A stretch of 45,954 nucleotides of DNA from Bacteroidales bacterium (GCA_016938235.1 JAFGVA010000136.1:1-45954), one strand, 5' to 3'. Positions 26,036-35,900 are shown, counted from the stretch's first letter. Notes: generated from the sequence alone by a model not told the origin. Numbers and translations are program-made.

Positions 26036-29000
26036 TTATTTAATAAACACGATTTTTTTAGTTATTACCTGGTACTTAATAATAAGACGTATAAAATACA
26101 CTCCACCCTTAATCGAGGAATCCGGAATCCACTCATTATTATAATCTCCATTTTCCAAAAACCTGTTTTCCAATACATTAACAACAGATCCCTGTATATT
26201 TAATATTTCTAATTTGACATGAGAACTTGTTTGCAGACTAAAATTAATTGTAATATAGTCAGAAAAACGCGTAGGGAAAACATTAAATTGTATATCGTTG
26301 TTGTCTTCAATATTAATTTCTGGGAGAACAGAGGTACCTGAATTCTTTTGACCGGGAGTTCCGAAAATACGGGTATTAGCTATCCAACTCTCAGCCTTTC
26401 CATTATCCATAGAGGCAGCCATAAGTTCAAGCGTTGCTCCGGTTCCGTTGGCTTCAAGAGGCCATGGACTGGTCGAAAGGTAATCAACGGCATCCATAAC
26501 TTCGTAATTTGCATTATACAGCCTTAACTCATCGCCCTTGCTGCTTAAGCCAAAGTCAAACTCACCGATTACATTTTTCACATCGGGGAAAACTTCTTCA
26601 AAATTTGAAATATTTTTTGAAAGTACTAAATAAGCTCCTGCATTCAGAACTGTACCTTCCGGAATGCCATATCCCGAATCAATTTCTGAATCGGTGAATA
26701 CATATCCGCCAATATTTGCCGTGGTATTGCTGTTGTTGTATATTTCAATCCAATCCGATGGATTAACATTTTGAGAACTGTTATAGTTAATTTCATTAAT
26801 AACAAGAGAAACATCTTCTTCGGCAGCTTCCTCAAAAACAGCATTAATCCATACGTTTTTCTCAGGATTATATTTCAGTACCCTGTTTGCTGAATTAACA
26901 TCTCCCTCCCAATGACTGAATTTATATCCCGGCAATGGTATTGCCTCAATTTCTACCGGAACATCTCTGAAATAAACTCCCGAAAATGGCAAATCTGGTT
27001 TTATTGTATTCAGGCGAATTCTTCCCATACTTTTGTTGGACACACTTAAACCAATAACATGTTGTGCCGAAAGATTAAAGGTTGTGCGGATATGTTGGCG
27101 CGCATAGTCAATTCTGTTATCGCCCCAGTCTTTCAACCTTTCAACCTGATAGCCCCAGTCGTTGTATGATTGATTCCAGCGAGGCAGATGATAAACCATT
27201 TCATCTTTAACAAGGTTTTTAATGGAATCTACATGCCTGTTAATGTTATCTGCCTGGAATGTTGTATTAATATTATCGGCCATCTGGTTAATAAAGTTGT
27301 TCCTGAATTCAAGATTTGTAACCAGCCTTCTGAACAGTAATGTTGACCATTCAGGATTCGGCCAGGCAGAGTTGTTTGGGGCCAATGCAAAATCAATAAA
27401 ATTTCTTGAATAATCACCGGCATCGTATAAGCCAAATCCAAAGTCGGTATCGTATAAAATCCATTTAAACTTGCTTCCTTCGCTATTGGTATTGTAATAT
27501 TTTATATTGTTTCCCGGCCAGTCGTTATTCCCCACATAAATTTCTATAAGCTGGTATTTGATAAAATTATCAATGTCAATTTTACTTGCAACGTAATCGT
27601 AATCCGCCTTATTGGCAAGCGAGGAATTAGTTTCAAGAAAATCAAGAAGCTCTAAATATCCTTCATTTGTTCCTTCAACAATAATTCCTTCATTCTCCAG
27701 AATATTAAACTCATCGGCATCAATACCACGATTTGCCTCCAGGTAATCTTCGTTTACTTTTTCGCGCATATTATACATGCCCCAATACTCAGCATTCAGA
27801 TACGCAACAACCGGCTGAAAAGCCTGATAATCAACACCAAGATGGCTGGTAAGATCGGTTATTAATCCATCACGCATGTATGCATTGTCCCAGTCGTTCC
27901 CACTATTTCGGATTATGAACGATTTATATTCCGAGAGGTCTTTTTGCTTAAAAAGCGGATATGAAAATTTATTCTTTCCGTAATTTTTCCGGGCAAAGAA
28001 TGCAAACGATTTCTGATCTCTAGCTCTGGACCAGGCACCAAATATTTTAGCACCTGAAAGTTGGTTAATAACCATGTTGCCATCTTCGTCATACAACTCA
28101 ATATTCATGGGTTTTTCCCAATCCATCCAGTAGTTGGCTCCAAAATGCGGATCAGAAGATTCGGCATTTGGCCCCAGTACATACATGCCATTGTTATAAT
28201 CCCAAAGATTATTCGGATCTGTACTTAAACAAATAACAGGCAGGTCTGCATGATGGTCAAAGAAGTATGTTCTGGAATTAATGTTACCCGATAAATATCC
28301 TTCTTTGAGTATTCTTGCCCGGACAATGGTATTGCCTGAAACAGAAATTTCTTCGCCCGAATATAAAACAGAGTTTTCAGACGGATCGGTTCCATCCACG
28401 GTATAATAAATCTGACCTTCGACCAATGCCGATAAACTTAAGGAAATGGTACTCTGGTAATATCCTCCTTTTTTGCTGAATACTATTGAATCGTCAGTTA
28501 GCATCTGATATACCAGATATTCATTCACTGAGCCTGGTGTTGGGTTTGCAAAATAGCCATATTCCGATTCCGTTCCGGTTACCTTACCGTATGAATAATC
28601 GGGGGGAATTACAACAGACGAAACACTATCGATAATCTCGGCCAATGAATTTGATAAAAATATTGTTTCACCCTCAGATTTTAATTTGAAATTGGTATGA
28701 GGAACACTCCGCCCTAAATTAAGAAAATCACTAACTGCATTATCCCCTTCGTCCAGTACTGTTTTGCCGAACGATAAAAAAGGAATTATGCTCAAATCTG
28801 AAGATGATGCACCAACATTGTGTACTTCAACACAAAACAGGTTTGTGCCTGTGTTTAGAACGTTAAGAAATGCACTGATATCAAACAACTCGGGTTGGCC
28901 TCCCTGCCACATTTGTGCTTCACGATCCAGGGATGTAAACTGGTCATAGGCCACCTCACTTCCGGCATCACCCAGATTTGCTCTCGCTACCTCCAAACCA

Positions 29001-29581
29001 TTTATATATGCAACAAAGCCATCGTCGTAATCAACATGCAACAAAGCTGAATTTGTTTTGGAAAGATTAGAAATCTCAAATTCTTTTCTCAGATAAATAC
29101 TGGTTACCGGAGGTGTTACAACTGTAGAGTCGTCCTCATCGGCATAACCGAATCCGCTTTTCCCCGATAACCATTCAGAATCATTATAAGCAGTGGTTTT
29201 CCATAACCAAGAAACAGTATCGGTCGGCACCAGGTAATTATATTCTTCGCCAACATCAATGGCCGTTGTCCAAACAGAAGGTAATACAGAAATATCTCTT
29301 CCTGAGGCGAAAATATATACAAATTCATTAGGCTGAAGCGATATTGCCGGTAAGGTCCACCTGGTTAACAATTTCCTGTCATCAGATAAAAACCAGCCTT
29401 CTAAATTTACTACAGAATCGGAATTATTAAATAATTCAATCCAATCAGGAAATTCTCCAAAATTATCCGAAATAGTTTGAACATTTGAGGATTGAATTTC
29501 ATTTATAATTACCTGGGCCGAAATTTGTTCAACAAAAGCATGAAAGAATAAAATGAAAACTATTTTAAAACCAGCCTTCAT
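26036..29581 (-). CDS. CotH kinase-family secreted protein with lamin-tail domains and T9SS signal
   Basis: An 1181-residue exported protein. Signal peptide about 1-22. A lamin-tail domain (VIINEIQSSNVQTISDNFGE) is split by a galactose-binding-like insert at about 95-265 (LLHVDYDDGFVAYINGLEVA). A chitobiase C-terminal-type domain follows at about 360-440 (IYYTVDGTDPSENSVLYSGE). The CotH domain covers about 446-800, with YWGMYNMREKVNEDYL and the active-site segment KWILYDTDFGFGLYD. A bacterial-repeat domain (PGYKFSHWEGDV) lies at 855-930, a second lamin-tail domain at 935-1090 and a T9SS type A sorting domain at the end. CotH proteins are atypical kinases; in Bacillus CotH phosphorylates spore-coat proteins. 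Here it may phosphorylate surface proteins. It leads an operon with a small lipoprotein and a DUF2490 barrel. Confidence 0.9.
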   Translation of the reverse strand: MKAGFKIVFILFFHAFVEQISAQVIINEIQSSNVQTISDNFGEFPDWIELFNNSDSVVNLEGWFLSDDRKLLTRWTLPAISLQPNEFVYIFASGRDISVLPSVWTTAIDVGEEYNYLVPTDTVSWLWKTTAYNDSEWLSGKSGFGYADEDDSTVVTPPVTSIYLRKEFEISNLSKTNSALLHVDYDDGFVAYINGLEVARANLGDAGSEVAYDQFTSLDREAQMWQGGQPELFDISAFLNVLNTGTNLFCVEVHNVGASSSDLSIIPFLSFGKTVLDEGDNAVSDFLNLGRSVPHTNFKLKSEGETIFLSNSLAEIIDSVSSVVIPPDYSYGKVTGTESEYGYFANPTPGSVNEYLVYQMLTDDSIVFSKKGGYYQSTISLSLSALVEGQIYYTVDGTDPSENSVLYSGEEISVSGNTIVRARILKEGYLSGNINSRTYFFDHHADLPVICLSTDPNNLWDYNNGMYVLGPNAESSDPHFGANYWMDWEKPMNIELYDEDGNMVINQLSGAKIFGAWSRARDQKSFAFFARKNYGKNKFSYPLFKQKDLSEYKSFIIRNSGNDWDNAYMRDGLITDLTSHLGVDYQAFQPVVAYLNAEYWGMYNMREKVNEDYLEANRGIDADEFNILENEGIIVEGTNEGYLELLDFLETNSSLANKADYDYVASKIDIDNFIKYQLIEIYVGNNDWPGNNIKYYNTNSEGSKFKWILYDTDFGFGLYDAGDYSRNFIDFALAPNNSAWPNPEWSTLLFRRLVTNLEFRNNFINQMADNINTTFQADNINRHVDSIKNLVKDEMVYHLPRWNQSYNDWGYQVERLKDWGDNRIDYARQHIRTTFNLSAQHVIGLSVSNKSMGRIRLNTIKPDLPFSGVYFRDVPVEIEAIPLPGYKFSHWEGDVNSANRVLKYNPEKNVWINAVFEEAAEEDVSLVINEINYNSSQNVNPSDWIEIYNNSNTTANIGGYVFTDSEIDSGYGIPEGTVLNAGAYLVLSKNISNFEEVFPDVKNVIGEFDFGLSSKGDELRLYNANYEVMDAVDYLSTSPWPLEANGTGATLELMAASMDNGKAESWIANTRIFGTPGQKNSGTSVLPEINIEDNNDIQFNVFPTRFSDYITINFSLQTSSHVKLEILNIQGSVVNVLENRFLENGDYNNEWIPDSSIKGGVYFIRLIIKYQVITKKIVFIK

Positions 29582-29814
29582 AAAGCAATTGTTAAATTTT
29601 ATTTAAATTTTGGTTAAATATAGCTTTTAATATGAAAAGTATTTACTTTTGTTTTTCATAAGAAATCGTTAGATCTTTCAGCTTAATTAAGTGATTCTTT
29701 CCTTGTTGGTGGCAGATTCTACTATATTTTTTAGAAATTTTAAATAAACAGGCTTTATTTAGAAACAAAAATCAACTTGTTTCGTTTAGCTATAAGAATG
29801 ATTAAGGTGTCGAT

Positions 29815-30306
29815 ATGATAGGTGCATGGTTTAAAAGAAAGGTATTAGTACCTATTAGAGTAGCATTAAAAAAAGGTGTTTCTCCAAAGCGTTTGGCAGT
29901 ATCGCTTGCTTTGGGTATCACTATTGGTGTTATTCCCTTTTACGGACTAACAACTTTATTGGTAGGTGTTATTGCTTTAGCTCTGCGCCTCGATATAGTT
30001 ATTATGCAGGTTGTTCATTACATTGTTCAACCTATACAAATAGCACTTATTATTCCATTTCTTAAGGCAGGAAACTTTTTATTCACAAAAAATTCGGTTG
30101 ATTTTACAATAAAAGAATATCTGGCTGGTTTTAAATCTGATTTTTGGGTAGCATTAGGCGATTTTTGGAAGCTGAATTTGTCAGCAACCTTAGTCTGGCT
30201 GATTGTTGCTATTCCGTTATCATATTTGTTATATCATGCATTTGTTGTTTCTATCAGGCGTTTTGCTCCCGTACTAGTAAGGAAGCATCACGATAGAGTA
30301 AAATAA
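29815..30306 (+). CDS. DUF2062 family small membrane protein
   Basis: A 163-residue integral membrane protein. The basic N-terminus (KRKVLVPIRVALKKGVSPKR) followed by LAVSLALGITIGVIPFYGLT is the DUF2062 signature, and three or four hydrophobic helices follow, with VVHYIVQPIQIALIIPFLKAG in the middle. The function of the family is unknown. It is often found near glycosyltransferases and lipid-biosynthesis genes, as it is here. The last 53 bases overlap the 3' end of a glycosyltransferase gene on the opposite strand, which is unusual. Upstream, 29582-29814 contains no gene. Confidence 0.88.
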   Translation: MIGAWFKRKVLVPIRVALKKGVSPKRLAVSLALGITIGVIPFYGLTTLLVGVIALALRLDIVIMQVVHYIVQPIQIALIIPFLKAGNFLFTKNSVDFTIKEYLAGFKSDFWVALGDFWKLNLSATLVWLIVAIPLSYLLYHAFVVSIRRFAPVLVRKHHDRVK

Positions 30307-31372
30307 TTTTATCTTCTTCTCTTTCCCAGCAAAGATCCCGGGCAGCTAATTCAAGATTTCTGGCGATATCTTCTCTCTCGGCTTCGTTAAACAAGATTGA
30401 TTTAATACTTTCAGCTAAATTTTCAGGCGTACGCTTTTTAAGAACAATACCCACCTGATATTTTTCAACCAGACTCCTCATTTCGGGCAGATCTGAAACA
30501 ATTACCGGAATGCGTGCCTGTATAAAGTCGAAAATCTTATTGGGCAGGGCATACCTGTAATTCAGGCCTAAATCCTCTTCCAAAGAAAAACCCAAATCTC
30601 CTTTTGAAGTGTATTTCCATAACTTATCAAGCGGAACCCGACCAATAAATACGACTTTTTCTTCGACATTTAGTACCCTGGCTTTAGTCTTTAAATCTTC
30701 AATAATATCACCCGAACCCACAATCCATAATTTTATACCATTCAACAGCTTTAAAGTTTCGAGCATAAGCTCCAGCCCCCTGCCTTTATTAACAGCTCCC
30801 TGATAAATAATAACTTTTTCATCGATGTCGGGAATGTGATTGTTTTCAAACCGAAACATGCCAACGTTTCGAATAAGGGTAAAATCTTTATTATATTTTG
30901 CTTTGTAGAATTCCTGAATTGGCCTTGAAACTGTATAGCCTATATGTATTCCCGGTAATAATATTCTTTCACCCAGCCTCCAAATATGTTTAATAAACGG
31001 GCGGTCAACCAGTTCGGGAACTTCGGTAAAAAGTTCGTGACTGTCAAACAGCAATACTTTTCTTCTTATTTTAGCCGCCAGCCATGATGCAAGTAAGGTA
31101 TCAAGATCATTTGCAACAACAATATCTACCTGAGCTCTTAAAAGATAAGCAAACAACCTCAGGTTATAATTTGCATAAAACAGGAAGGTTTTATTAAACC
31201 AAAGTTTAAACCTCCGTGTATGGTAAGGGCGGTTAAATAAATTCTGGCTATCAGCAAATTTCCTCCCTACAATTGTTACTTTATATCCATTGTTTATTAA
31301 TGTGTTTGCAACTTTATGCAACCTGTTATCGGTAACAATATCGTTAGTAACGGCAAGAACAATGCTTATCAA
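30254..31372 (-). CDS. Glycosyltransferase, GT4-like (GT-B fold)
   Basis: A 372-residue glycosyltransferase. The N-terminal half carries an acceptor-binding Rossmann fold (MISIVLAVTNDIVTDNRLHK, then VANTLINNGYKVTIVGRK; DIVVANDLDTLLASWLAAK). The C-terminal donor-binding half shows VIIYQGAVNKGRGLELMLET, IKLWIVGSGDIIEDLK and the nucleotide-sugar loop YALPNKIFDFIQARIPVIVS. This fits GT4 enzymes of surface-polysaccharide or glycolipid synthesis; the donor cannot be told from sequence. Transcribed alone, converging with the DUF2062 gene so that the final 18 codons of each overlap. Confidence 0.88.
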   Translation of the reverse strand: MISIVLAVTNDIVTDNRLHKVANTLINNGYKVTIVGRKFADSQNLFNRPYHTRRFKLWFNKTFLFYANYNLRLFAYLLRAQVDIVVANDLDTLLASWLAAKIRRKVLLFDSHELFTEVPELVDRPFIKHIWRLGERILLPGIHIGYTVSRPIQEFYKAKYNKDFTLIRNVGMFRFENNHIPDIDEKVIIYQGAVNKGRGLELMLETLKLLNGIKLWIVGSGDIIEDLKTKARVLNVEEKVVFIGRVPLDKLWKYTSKGDLGFSLEEDLGLNYRYALPNKIFDFIQARIPVIVSDLPEMRSLVEKYQVGIVLKKRTPENLAESIKSILFNEAEREDIARNLELAARDLCWEREEDKIILLYRDASLLVREQNA

Positions 31373-31517
31373 CTTTAGTGCTTTTAAAAATTATTTCAGC
31401 ACAAAACTATTGTTTATTTATAAAAATCGGTTCTAAATAAACATATTTAATACCTGAATTGGATTCGGCTGTGAAAATTTGGCTTATAAATTTTAGCCTT
31501 TTGAAAAATTAGATGTG

Positions 31518-31525
31518 TAGATTTG
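31518..31525 (+). promoter_or_regulatory. -7 promoter box upstream of murB
   Basis: TAGATTTG is an exact TAnnTTTG match 30 bases before the murB start codon. The expected TTTG about 19-20 bases upstream is not clear; the nearest TTTG (31500-31503) leaves only 14 bases. Confidence 0.45.
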
Positions 31526-31554
31526 TACAATAAATTGCCGGACAGAAAAACAAA

Positions 31555-32565
31555 ATGATAATCCACAATAATTTCCCGCTTAAAGACTTTAATACTTTTG
31601 GGGTTGATGCCAGTGCTGCCAGATACATTGAACTTTACAACAAGTCTGATGTTGAAGAGTTCTCAGAAAAAATACTGAATCCGGCAGAGCAATTATTAAT
31701 TCTTGGAGGTGGCAGCAATGTTCTGTTCACCGACAACTTTAAGGGTACGGTAATTCATTCAGCAATCGATGATAGTACAATTCTGAATGAAGATGAAGCA
31801 AATGTTTATATTGAAGCAGGTAGCGGAATAGAGTGGGACAGGTTTGTTGAGTACACAGTTACTAAAGCCTGGGGTGGTATTGAGAATCTATCTGATATTC
31901 CGGGTTGTGTAGGTGCTGCCCCGGTGCAGAACATTGGAGCCTATGGTGTAGAAGCTAAAGACACTATAAGCAGCGTAAAAGCTTTTGATCTCATTAACAA
32001 GTTGTGGATTGAATTTTCAAATACAGAGTGTGAATTTGGATATCGCTCGAGTGTATTTAAAAAACCCGAGAGTAAAAACCTGCTAATAACCCATGTAACT
32101 TTCAAACTCAGCAAATTACCGGTTTTAAATACGAGTTATGGTCATTTAGCAACAGAATTTAACAAAGAAAAAACCAAAGATATTGCAAGCCTGCGGAAAG
32201 TAATTAAGAAAATACGGGCATCAAAATTACCGTCTGTATCAGAGATTGCCAGTGCAGGGAGTTTTTTTAAGAATCCTGTACTGATTGGCGAAGTATTTGA
32301 AAGCCTGCACTCAAATTATCCGGAAATGCCCTTCTACAAACAAGAAAACAACTTATTTAAGATACCTGCTGCCTGGTTAATTGAGCAATCGGGATTAAAA
32401 GGATACAAATCTGGACAAGTCGGGACCTTTGAAAAACAGCCATTGGTAATTATAAACTATGGCAATGCCAGTGGCAAAGAAATTGTTGATTTCTCAAAAA
32501 ACATACAAAAAAAGGTGTTTGATAAATTCGGAGTAAGTCTGGAGCCTGAAGTGTGCTTTGTTTAA
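31555..32565 (+). CDS. murB: UDP-N-acetylenolpyruvoylglucosamine reductase
   Basis: A 336-residue FAD enzyme that reduces UDP-GlcNAc-enolpyruvate to UDP-MurNAc with NADPH in peptidoglycan precursor synthesis. It is a type I (E. coli-like) MurB: NTFGVDASAARYIEL at the start, the FAD loop ILGGGSNVLF (49-58), PGCVGAAPVQNIGAYG (117-131), FGYRSSVFK containing the substrate Tyr163 of the type I loop, the catalytic Ser236 in SAGSFFKNP, and the general-acid Glu of LEPEVCFV at the end. The length matches E. coli MurB (342). It appears monocistronic, and its stop codon abuts the stop of the converging barrel gene with no base between them. Confidence 0.96.
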   Translation: MIIHNNFPLKDFNTFGVDASAARYIELYNKSDVEEFSEKILNPAEQLLILGGGSNVLFTDNFKGTVIHSAIDDSTILNEDEANVYIEAGSGIEWDRFVEYTVTKAWGGIENLSDIPGCVGAAPVQNIGAYGVEAKDTISSVKAFDLINKLWIEFSNTECEFGYRSSVFKKPESKNLLITHVTFKLSKLPVLNTSYGHLATEFNKEKTKDIASLRKVIKKIRASKLPSVSEIASAGSFFKNPVLIGEVFESLHSNYPEMPFYKQENNLFKIPAAWLIEQSGLKGYKSGQVGTFEKQPLVIINYGNASGKEIVDFSKNIQKKVFDKFGVSLEPEVCFV

Positions 32566-33321
32566 TTACCTGCTTCGAAGATTGAAGTGGTATATATAGC
32601 TTGCTCCTACATAAAAAGATTTCATCCGCGAAAACTTAAACTGGCCATCAGGGTATCGCTCGAATTGATTTTTTATACCCTGCGTTGCCCTTGCCCTTAG
32701 CTGTACTTCTCCTGCTGCAGTTTCTATTCCTATTGAACCTCCCATAATATAACCCATATCAACATTTTTGGTTGGAGTACCATAACGTTCATGATATTCG
32801 TATGTCGGAGACCACACATAGCGGGTGGTTAATGAATCGCCATACGAAAGGTAGTAGCCATCAAAAAAATTACGATGAAAAGCAATATAGGCTCCAAAGT
32901 TCAAACTAACCCGAACTATACTAACCCTTAAGTTAAAATGTGTAAGAATCGGAATTTCAAGATATTCCATATTGCGTTTGTAAACAATGGAGTATTCAGA
33001 AGTATCCAAACCAAGAGCCGGTAACCCAAGGTATCTCAGGTTTTTATCTTGTTCCGCAGCATATTCGGTAGTATCAATCCACCCGCGTTCGGAGTAATTA
33101 AACTCAATCTGAGCTCCCAGCCCTTTTTTATTCTCAACATTAAAAATGACCCCAAAATTATTGAGGTCAACCGATTGCGGTCTAATATTCGGATCAAAAT
33201 CCATGTTTGTATAGTTTTTACCAGCATGAAAGCCAACTCCAAATTGAGGTATGAATTTTTTTTGGGTAAAAGCACTTGTCACCATTAAAAAAAAGAATAT
33301 GCTACCAACCAGTCTCTTCAT
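32566..33321 (-). CDS. Outer-membrane beta-barrel protein (porin-like, PorT-type family)
   Basis: A 251-residue protein with a signal peptide (SIFFFLMVTSAFTQ) and a succession of amphipathic strands: FIPQFGVGFHAGKNYTNMDF, GLGAQIEFNYSERGW, YLEIPILTHFNLRVS, VSLNFGAYIAFHRNFFDGYY and SFYVGASYIYHFNL at the end. The overall plan is that of OMP beta-barrel family 2 proteins, including PorT of the T9SS, but I cannot claim PorT identity. It lies seven bases after a phosphohexomutase gene as the last member of a minus-strand run of envelope genes. Function unknown. Confidence 0.8.
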   Translation of the reverse strand: MKRLVGSIFFFLMVTSAFTQKKFIPQFGVGFHAGKNYTNMDFDPNIRPQSVDLNNFGVIFNVENKKGLGAQIEFNYSERGWIDTTEYAAEQDKNLRYLGLPALGLDTSEYSIVYKRNMEYLEIPILTHFNLRVSIVRVSLNFGAYIAFHRNFFDGYYLSYGDSLTTRYVWSPTYEYHERYGTPTKNVDMGYIMGGSIGIETAAGEVQLRARATQGIKNQFERYPDGQFKFSRMKSFYVGASYIYHFNLRSR

Positions 33322-33328
33322 TGTATTT

Positions 33329-34741
33329 TTAAGTAGTTTTTTGTAATACCTGGCTCACAGTGTTCATTAATTCCCGCACCCTTGAGCTTGTTTCAGCCTC
33401 GGCATAAACACGTATTATAGGGTATAACGATGATTGTCGCACCAACACCCATTCACCATTATCAAAATGAAATTTGTACCCATCATTTTCTTCTACGCCA
33501 GTCACTAAGTTATTGCCAAATTCGGTGAATTCTCCACGGCGGCATTTCTCAATTACTTTTGTTCTTATGTTTTTATTCAGGGTCAGATCCATTCGGTCGA
33601 TGGCAAAATTACCGGTTATCTCAATAACTTCATCGATAAGTTCCTTTATGCTTTTTCCGCTCTCAATCAACCACGACCAGATATTTAAAGCAATCCAGAT
33701 CGAATCTCTTTCGGGCAGATAGGTACCAATTGTCATGCCACCCGTTTCTTCTCCGCCTGCCAGAATATCCTCGCGAAGCATGATTTCAGCAATATGGCTA
33801 AATCCTATCCGGGTGCGGGTTACATCTACACCATAATGTGCGCACAGTGATTCAACCTTCGAAGTTAAAGAAAAGCCTGCAACAACCTTACCACTCTGAC
33901 CTTTGTATTTAATCAGAAAATGAATCAGCAACAAGAAAATACGATGAGAATCGATATAATTTCCCTCTTTATCGAACATAGCCATTCTGTCGCCATCGGC
34001 ATCAACAGCCAGGGCACAATCAATGTCTTTGTTTTGCCAGACATAGTCTGCCAGTTCGTGTAGATTCTTGAACAGAGGTTCCGGATTCAGGTTATTGAAT
34101 GACGGATTATATTCGCAGTGAAACTGTTTAAGTTCGGGCATTAGTTTTTTGAAGACATTCTGGGTGCTTCCATACATAGCGTCGAACGCAAATTTCAAAC
34201 CGGAGTTTCTAATTTTATTTATATCAAATTCATCATAAATGTTCTTGGTATAAATCGATTCCAGGTTTATGTACTGAATCTTTCCCTGTTCAACCAGGTA
34301 GTTCCAGTTTAGCATTTCCAGGTCAAATTCATATTCCGAAGTAATCAGGTTTTCAATATCCCTGATATCTTTTTCAAGAATCGGTCCTCCGTGAGCTCCT
34401 TTTAATTTTATTCCGTTATATATTGCCGGCGAATGGCTGGCGGTGACAATTATTCCGCATTGTGCTTTAAGCTTAACCACCCCCAAAGAAACCATGGGTG
34501 TCGAAACAAAATTTTCAGGAATAAATACCTGTATTCCTTTTGAAGCGAGAATTTTAGCAATGGCTTCCATAAACATTTCTCCGCCAAAACGGCTGTCGTA
34601 TCCAATAACGCAAGATGATTCCTGGAATTTATTTGTCATCCAGCGAGCAACTGCATAGGCAACTTTTGCTACATTTGTTAAAGTAAAGTCCTTTGCAATA
34701 ACGCCCCACCAACCATCTGTTCCGAACTTAATTTTGTCCAT
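33329..34741 (-). CDS. Phosphoglucomutase/phosphomannomutase family enzyme
   Basis: A 470-residue alpha-D-phosphohexomutase. The four active-site elements are present: the phosphoserine loop IIVTASHSPAIYNG (Ser102), the metal-binding loop AVDADGDRMAMFD, the sugar-binding loop GGEETGGM and a C-terminal phosphate-binding segment (VLVRQSSLYPIIRVYAEAE, in which the usual RxSGTEP is replaced by RQSSLYP). It converts hexose 1-phosphates to 6-phosphates for glycogen, cell-wall or nucleotide-sugar synthesis. The altered phosphate loop points to a side branch of the family seen in Bacteroidota and other phyla rather than to GlmM. It is 87 bases downstream of mltG and seven before the barrel gene. Confidence 0.9.
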   Translation of the reverse strand: MDKIKFGTDGWWGVIAKDFTLTNVAKVAYAVARWMTNKFQESSCVIGYDSRFGGEMFMEAIAKILASKGIQVFIPENFVSTPMVSLGVVKLKAQCGIIVTASHSPAIYNGIKLKGAHGGPILEKDIRDIENLITSEYEFDLEMLNWNYLVEQGKIQYINLESIYTKNIYDEFDINKIRNSGLKFAFDAMYGSTQNVFKKLMPELKQFHCEYNPSFNNLNPEPLFKNLHELADYVWQNKDIDCALAVDADGDRMAMFDKEGNYIDSHRIFLLLIHFLIKYKGQSGKVVAGFSLTSKVESLCAHYGVDVTRTRIGFSHIAEIMLREDILAGGEETGGMTIGTYLPERDSIWIALNIWSWLIESGKSIKELIDEVIEITGNFAIDRMDLTLNKNIRTKVIEKCRRGEFTEFGNNLVTGVEENDGYKFHFDNGEWVLVRQSSLYPIIRVYAEAETSSRVRELMNTVSQVLQKTT

Positions 34742-34828
34742 GTTTTTCTCCTGGCTTGATTAGTTTGAAAAAGGCTGCATTTACTTAGGCAATTTATAAC
34801 TTTCCATTATTTCGGCAAAGATAAGATA

Positions 34829-35875
34829 CTATTTATATATTCGGCGCTTGTTTAATTCTCTCTGGTACGCGCTTGCATTTTTATTATGCTCGCTAATTGT
34901 ACGGGCAAATGCATGATATCCCGAGAAATCAGATTTTGCACAAAAATACATGTAATTATGATCGGTGTAATTCAATACAGCTTCTATTGAAGAAATTTCG
35001 GGTAAACAAATTGGCCCTGGAGGTAATCCTGCATACTTGTATGTATTATATGGAGAATCTGTTTGATAATGCTTCCGAAGTACTCGTCTGATAGTGAAGT
35101 CGTTAATGGCAAATTTCACTGTAGGATCGGCCTGCAACCTCATACCTTTTTCCAGTCTGTTTATATAAACCCCGGCAATATCTGCCTTTTCGTCTTCCTT
35201 AATGGTTTCTCCTTCCACAATGGAAGCCAAAGTAGCTACTTCAACAGGCGTAAGCCCGATTTTCCCTGCTTTAAAGGTTCTTTGTTTATTCCAGAAACGT
35301 TCATATTCATCATACATTTTTTCAACGAAGCGTTTTGCACTGGTATTCCAGTAAAACTCGTAAGTATTTGGAATAAACATAGCAGGAAAGGTTTGGTATG
35401 TAAAGCCATATTGAGTATATACCGCAGAATCGTTGAAAGTTTCAAGAAACTCATTGCCGGATGGTTCAAGCTGGTCACTAATTCTTTCTGCAAGCTCTTC
35501 GAGAGTCCGAATATTATTAAATGTAATGTTAAGAACATCCTGACTGCCAGACCGAAGTTTATTTATGATATCGTTGTTTGACATTCTGTCTTCCAGAACA
35601 TATCTGCCCGGGTAAACATGATTCGCATAGTTCTTCTTCTTTGCAGCCCATTTAAAACTTGAAATGTTTTTAACATAATGATTCAATTCTATTGCATTAA
35701 TTACGGAATCGTAGGTCCAGCCGGAGTAAATGAATAAAACGAACTCTTTATCTGATGGATTATTTATATTGGGACTGTAGGCTTTCTTATATAAATCAAG
35801 AAACTTTACTGCCACTATAATAAAAACAGCCAAAAGAACAAGCAGAGATATTTTTACAATTCTTGATGCACTCAT
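34829..35875 (-). CDS. mltG: Endolytic murein transglycosylase
   Basis: A 348-residue membrane-anchored enzyme that cleaves nascent glycan strands and helps set their length. It has one N-terminal transmembrane helix (ISLLVLLAVFIIVAVKFL), a LysM-like region (FVLFIYSGWTYDSVINAIEL) and the YceG/MltG catalytic domain with TLASIVEGETIKEDEKADIA, whose Glu is the catalytic residue corresponding to Glu218 of E. coli MltG. VYINRLEKGMRLQADPTVKF and YNTYKYAGLPPGPICLPE follow. Length matches the family (about 340). It is transcribed after the NfeD-like protease, 25 bases apart, suggesting a shared transcript for envelope maintenance. Confidence 0.95.
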   Translation of the reverse strand: MSASRIVKISLLVLLAVFIIVAVKFLDLYKKAYSPNINNPSDKEFVLFIYSGWTYDSVINAIELNHYVKNISSFKWAAKKKNYANHVYPGRYVLEDRMSNNDIINKLRSGSQDVLNITFNNIRTLEELAERISDQLEPSGNEFLETFNDSAVYTQYGFTYQTFPAMFIPNTYEFYWNTSAKRFVEKMYDEYERFWNKQRTFKAGKIGLTPVEVATLASIVEGETIKEDEKADIAGVYINRLEKGMRLQADPTVKFAINDFTIRRVLRKHYQTDSPYNTYKYAGLPPGPICLPEISSIEAVLNYTDHNYMYFCAKSDFSGYHAFARTISEHNKNASAYQRELNKRRIYK

Positions 35876-35900
35876 AATAACACTAACAATATATAAAAAA

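Noticed and set aside
32566-33321. Assignment of the barrel protein as PorT of the T9SS
   Set aside because: The general barrel family fits, but no PorT-specific feature could be recognised and no other T9SS component is adjacent.
35063-35581. 172-codon plus-strand frame inside mltG
   Set aside because: It is antisense to the MltG catalytic domain and carries no motif of its own.
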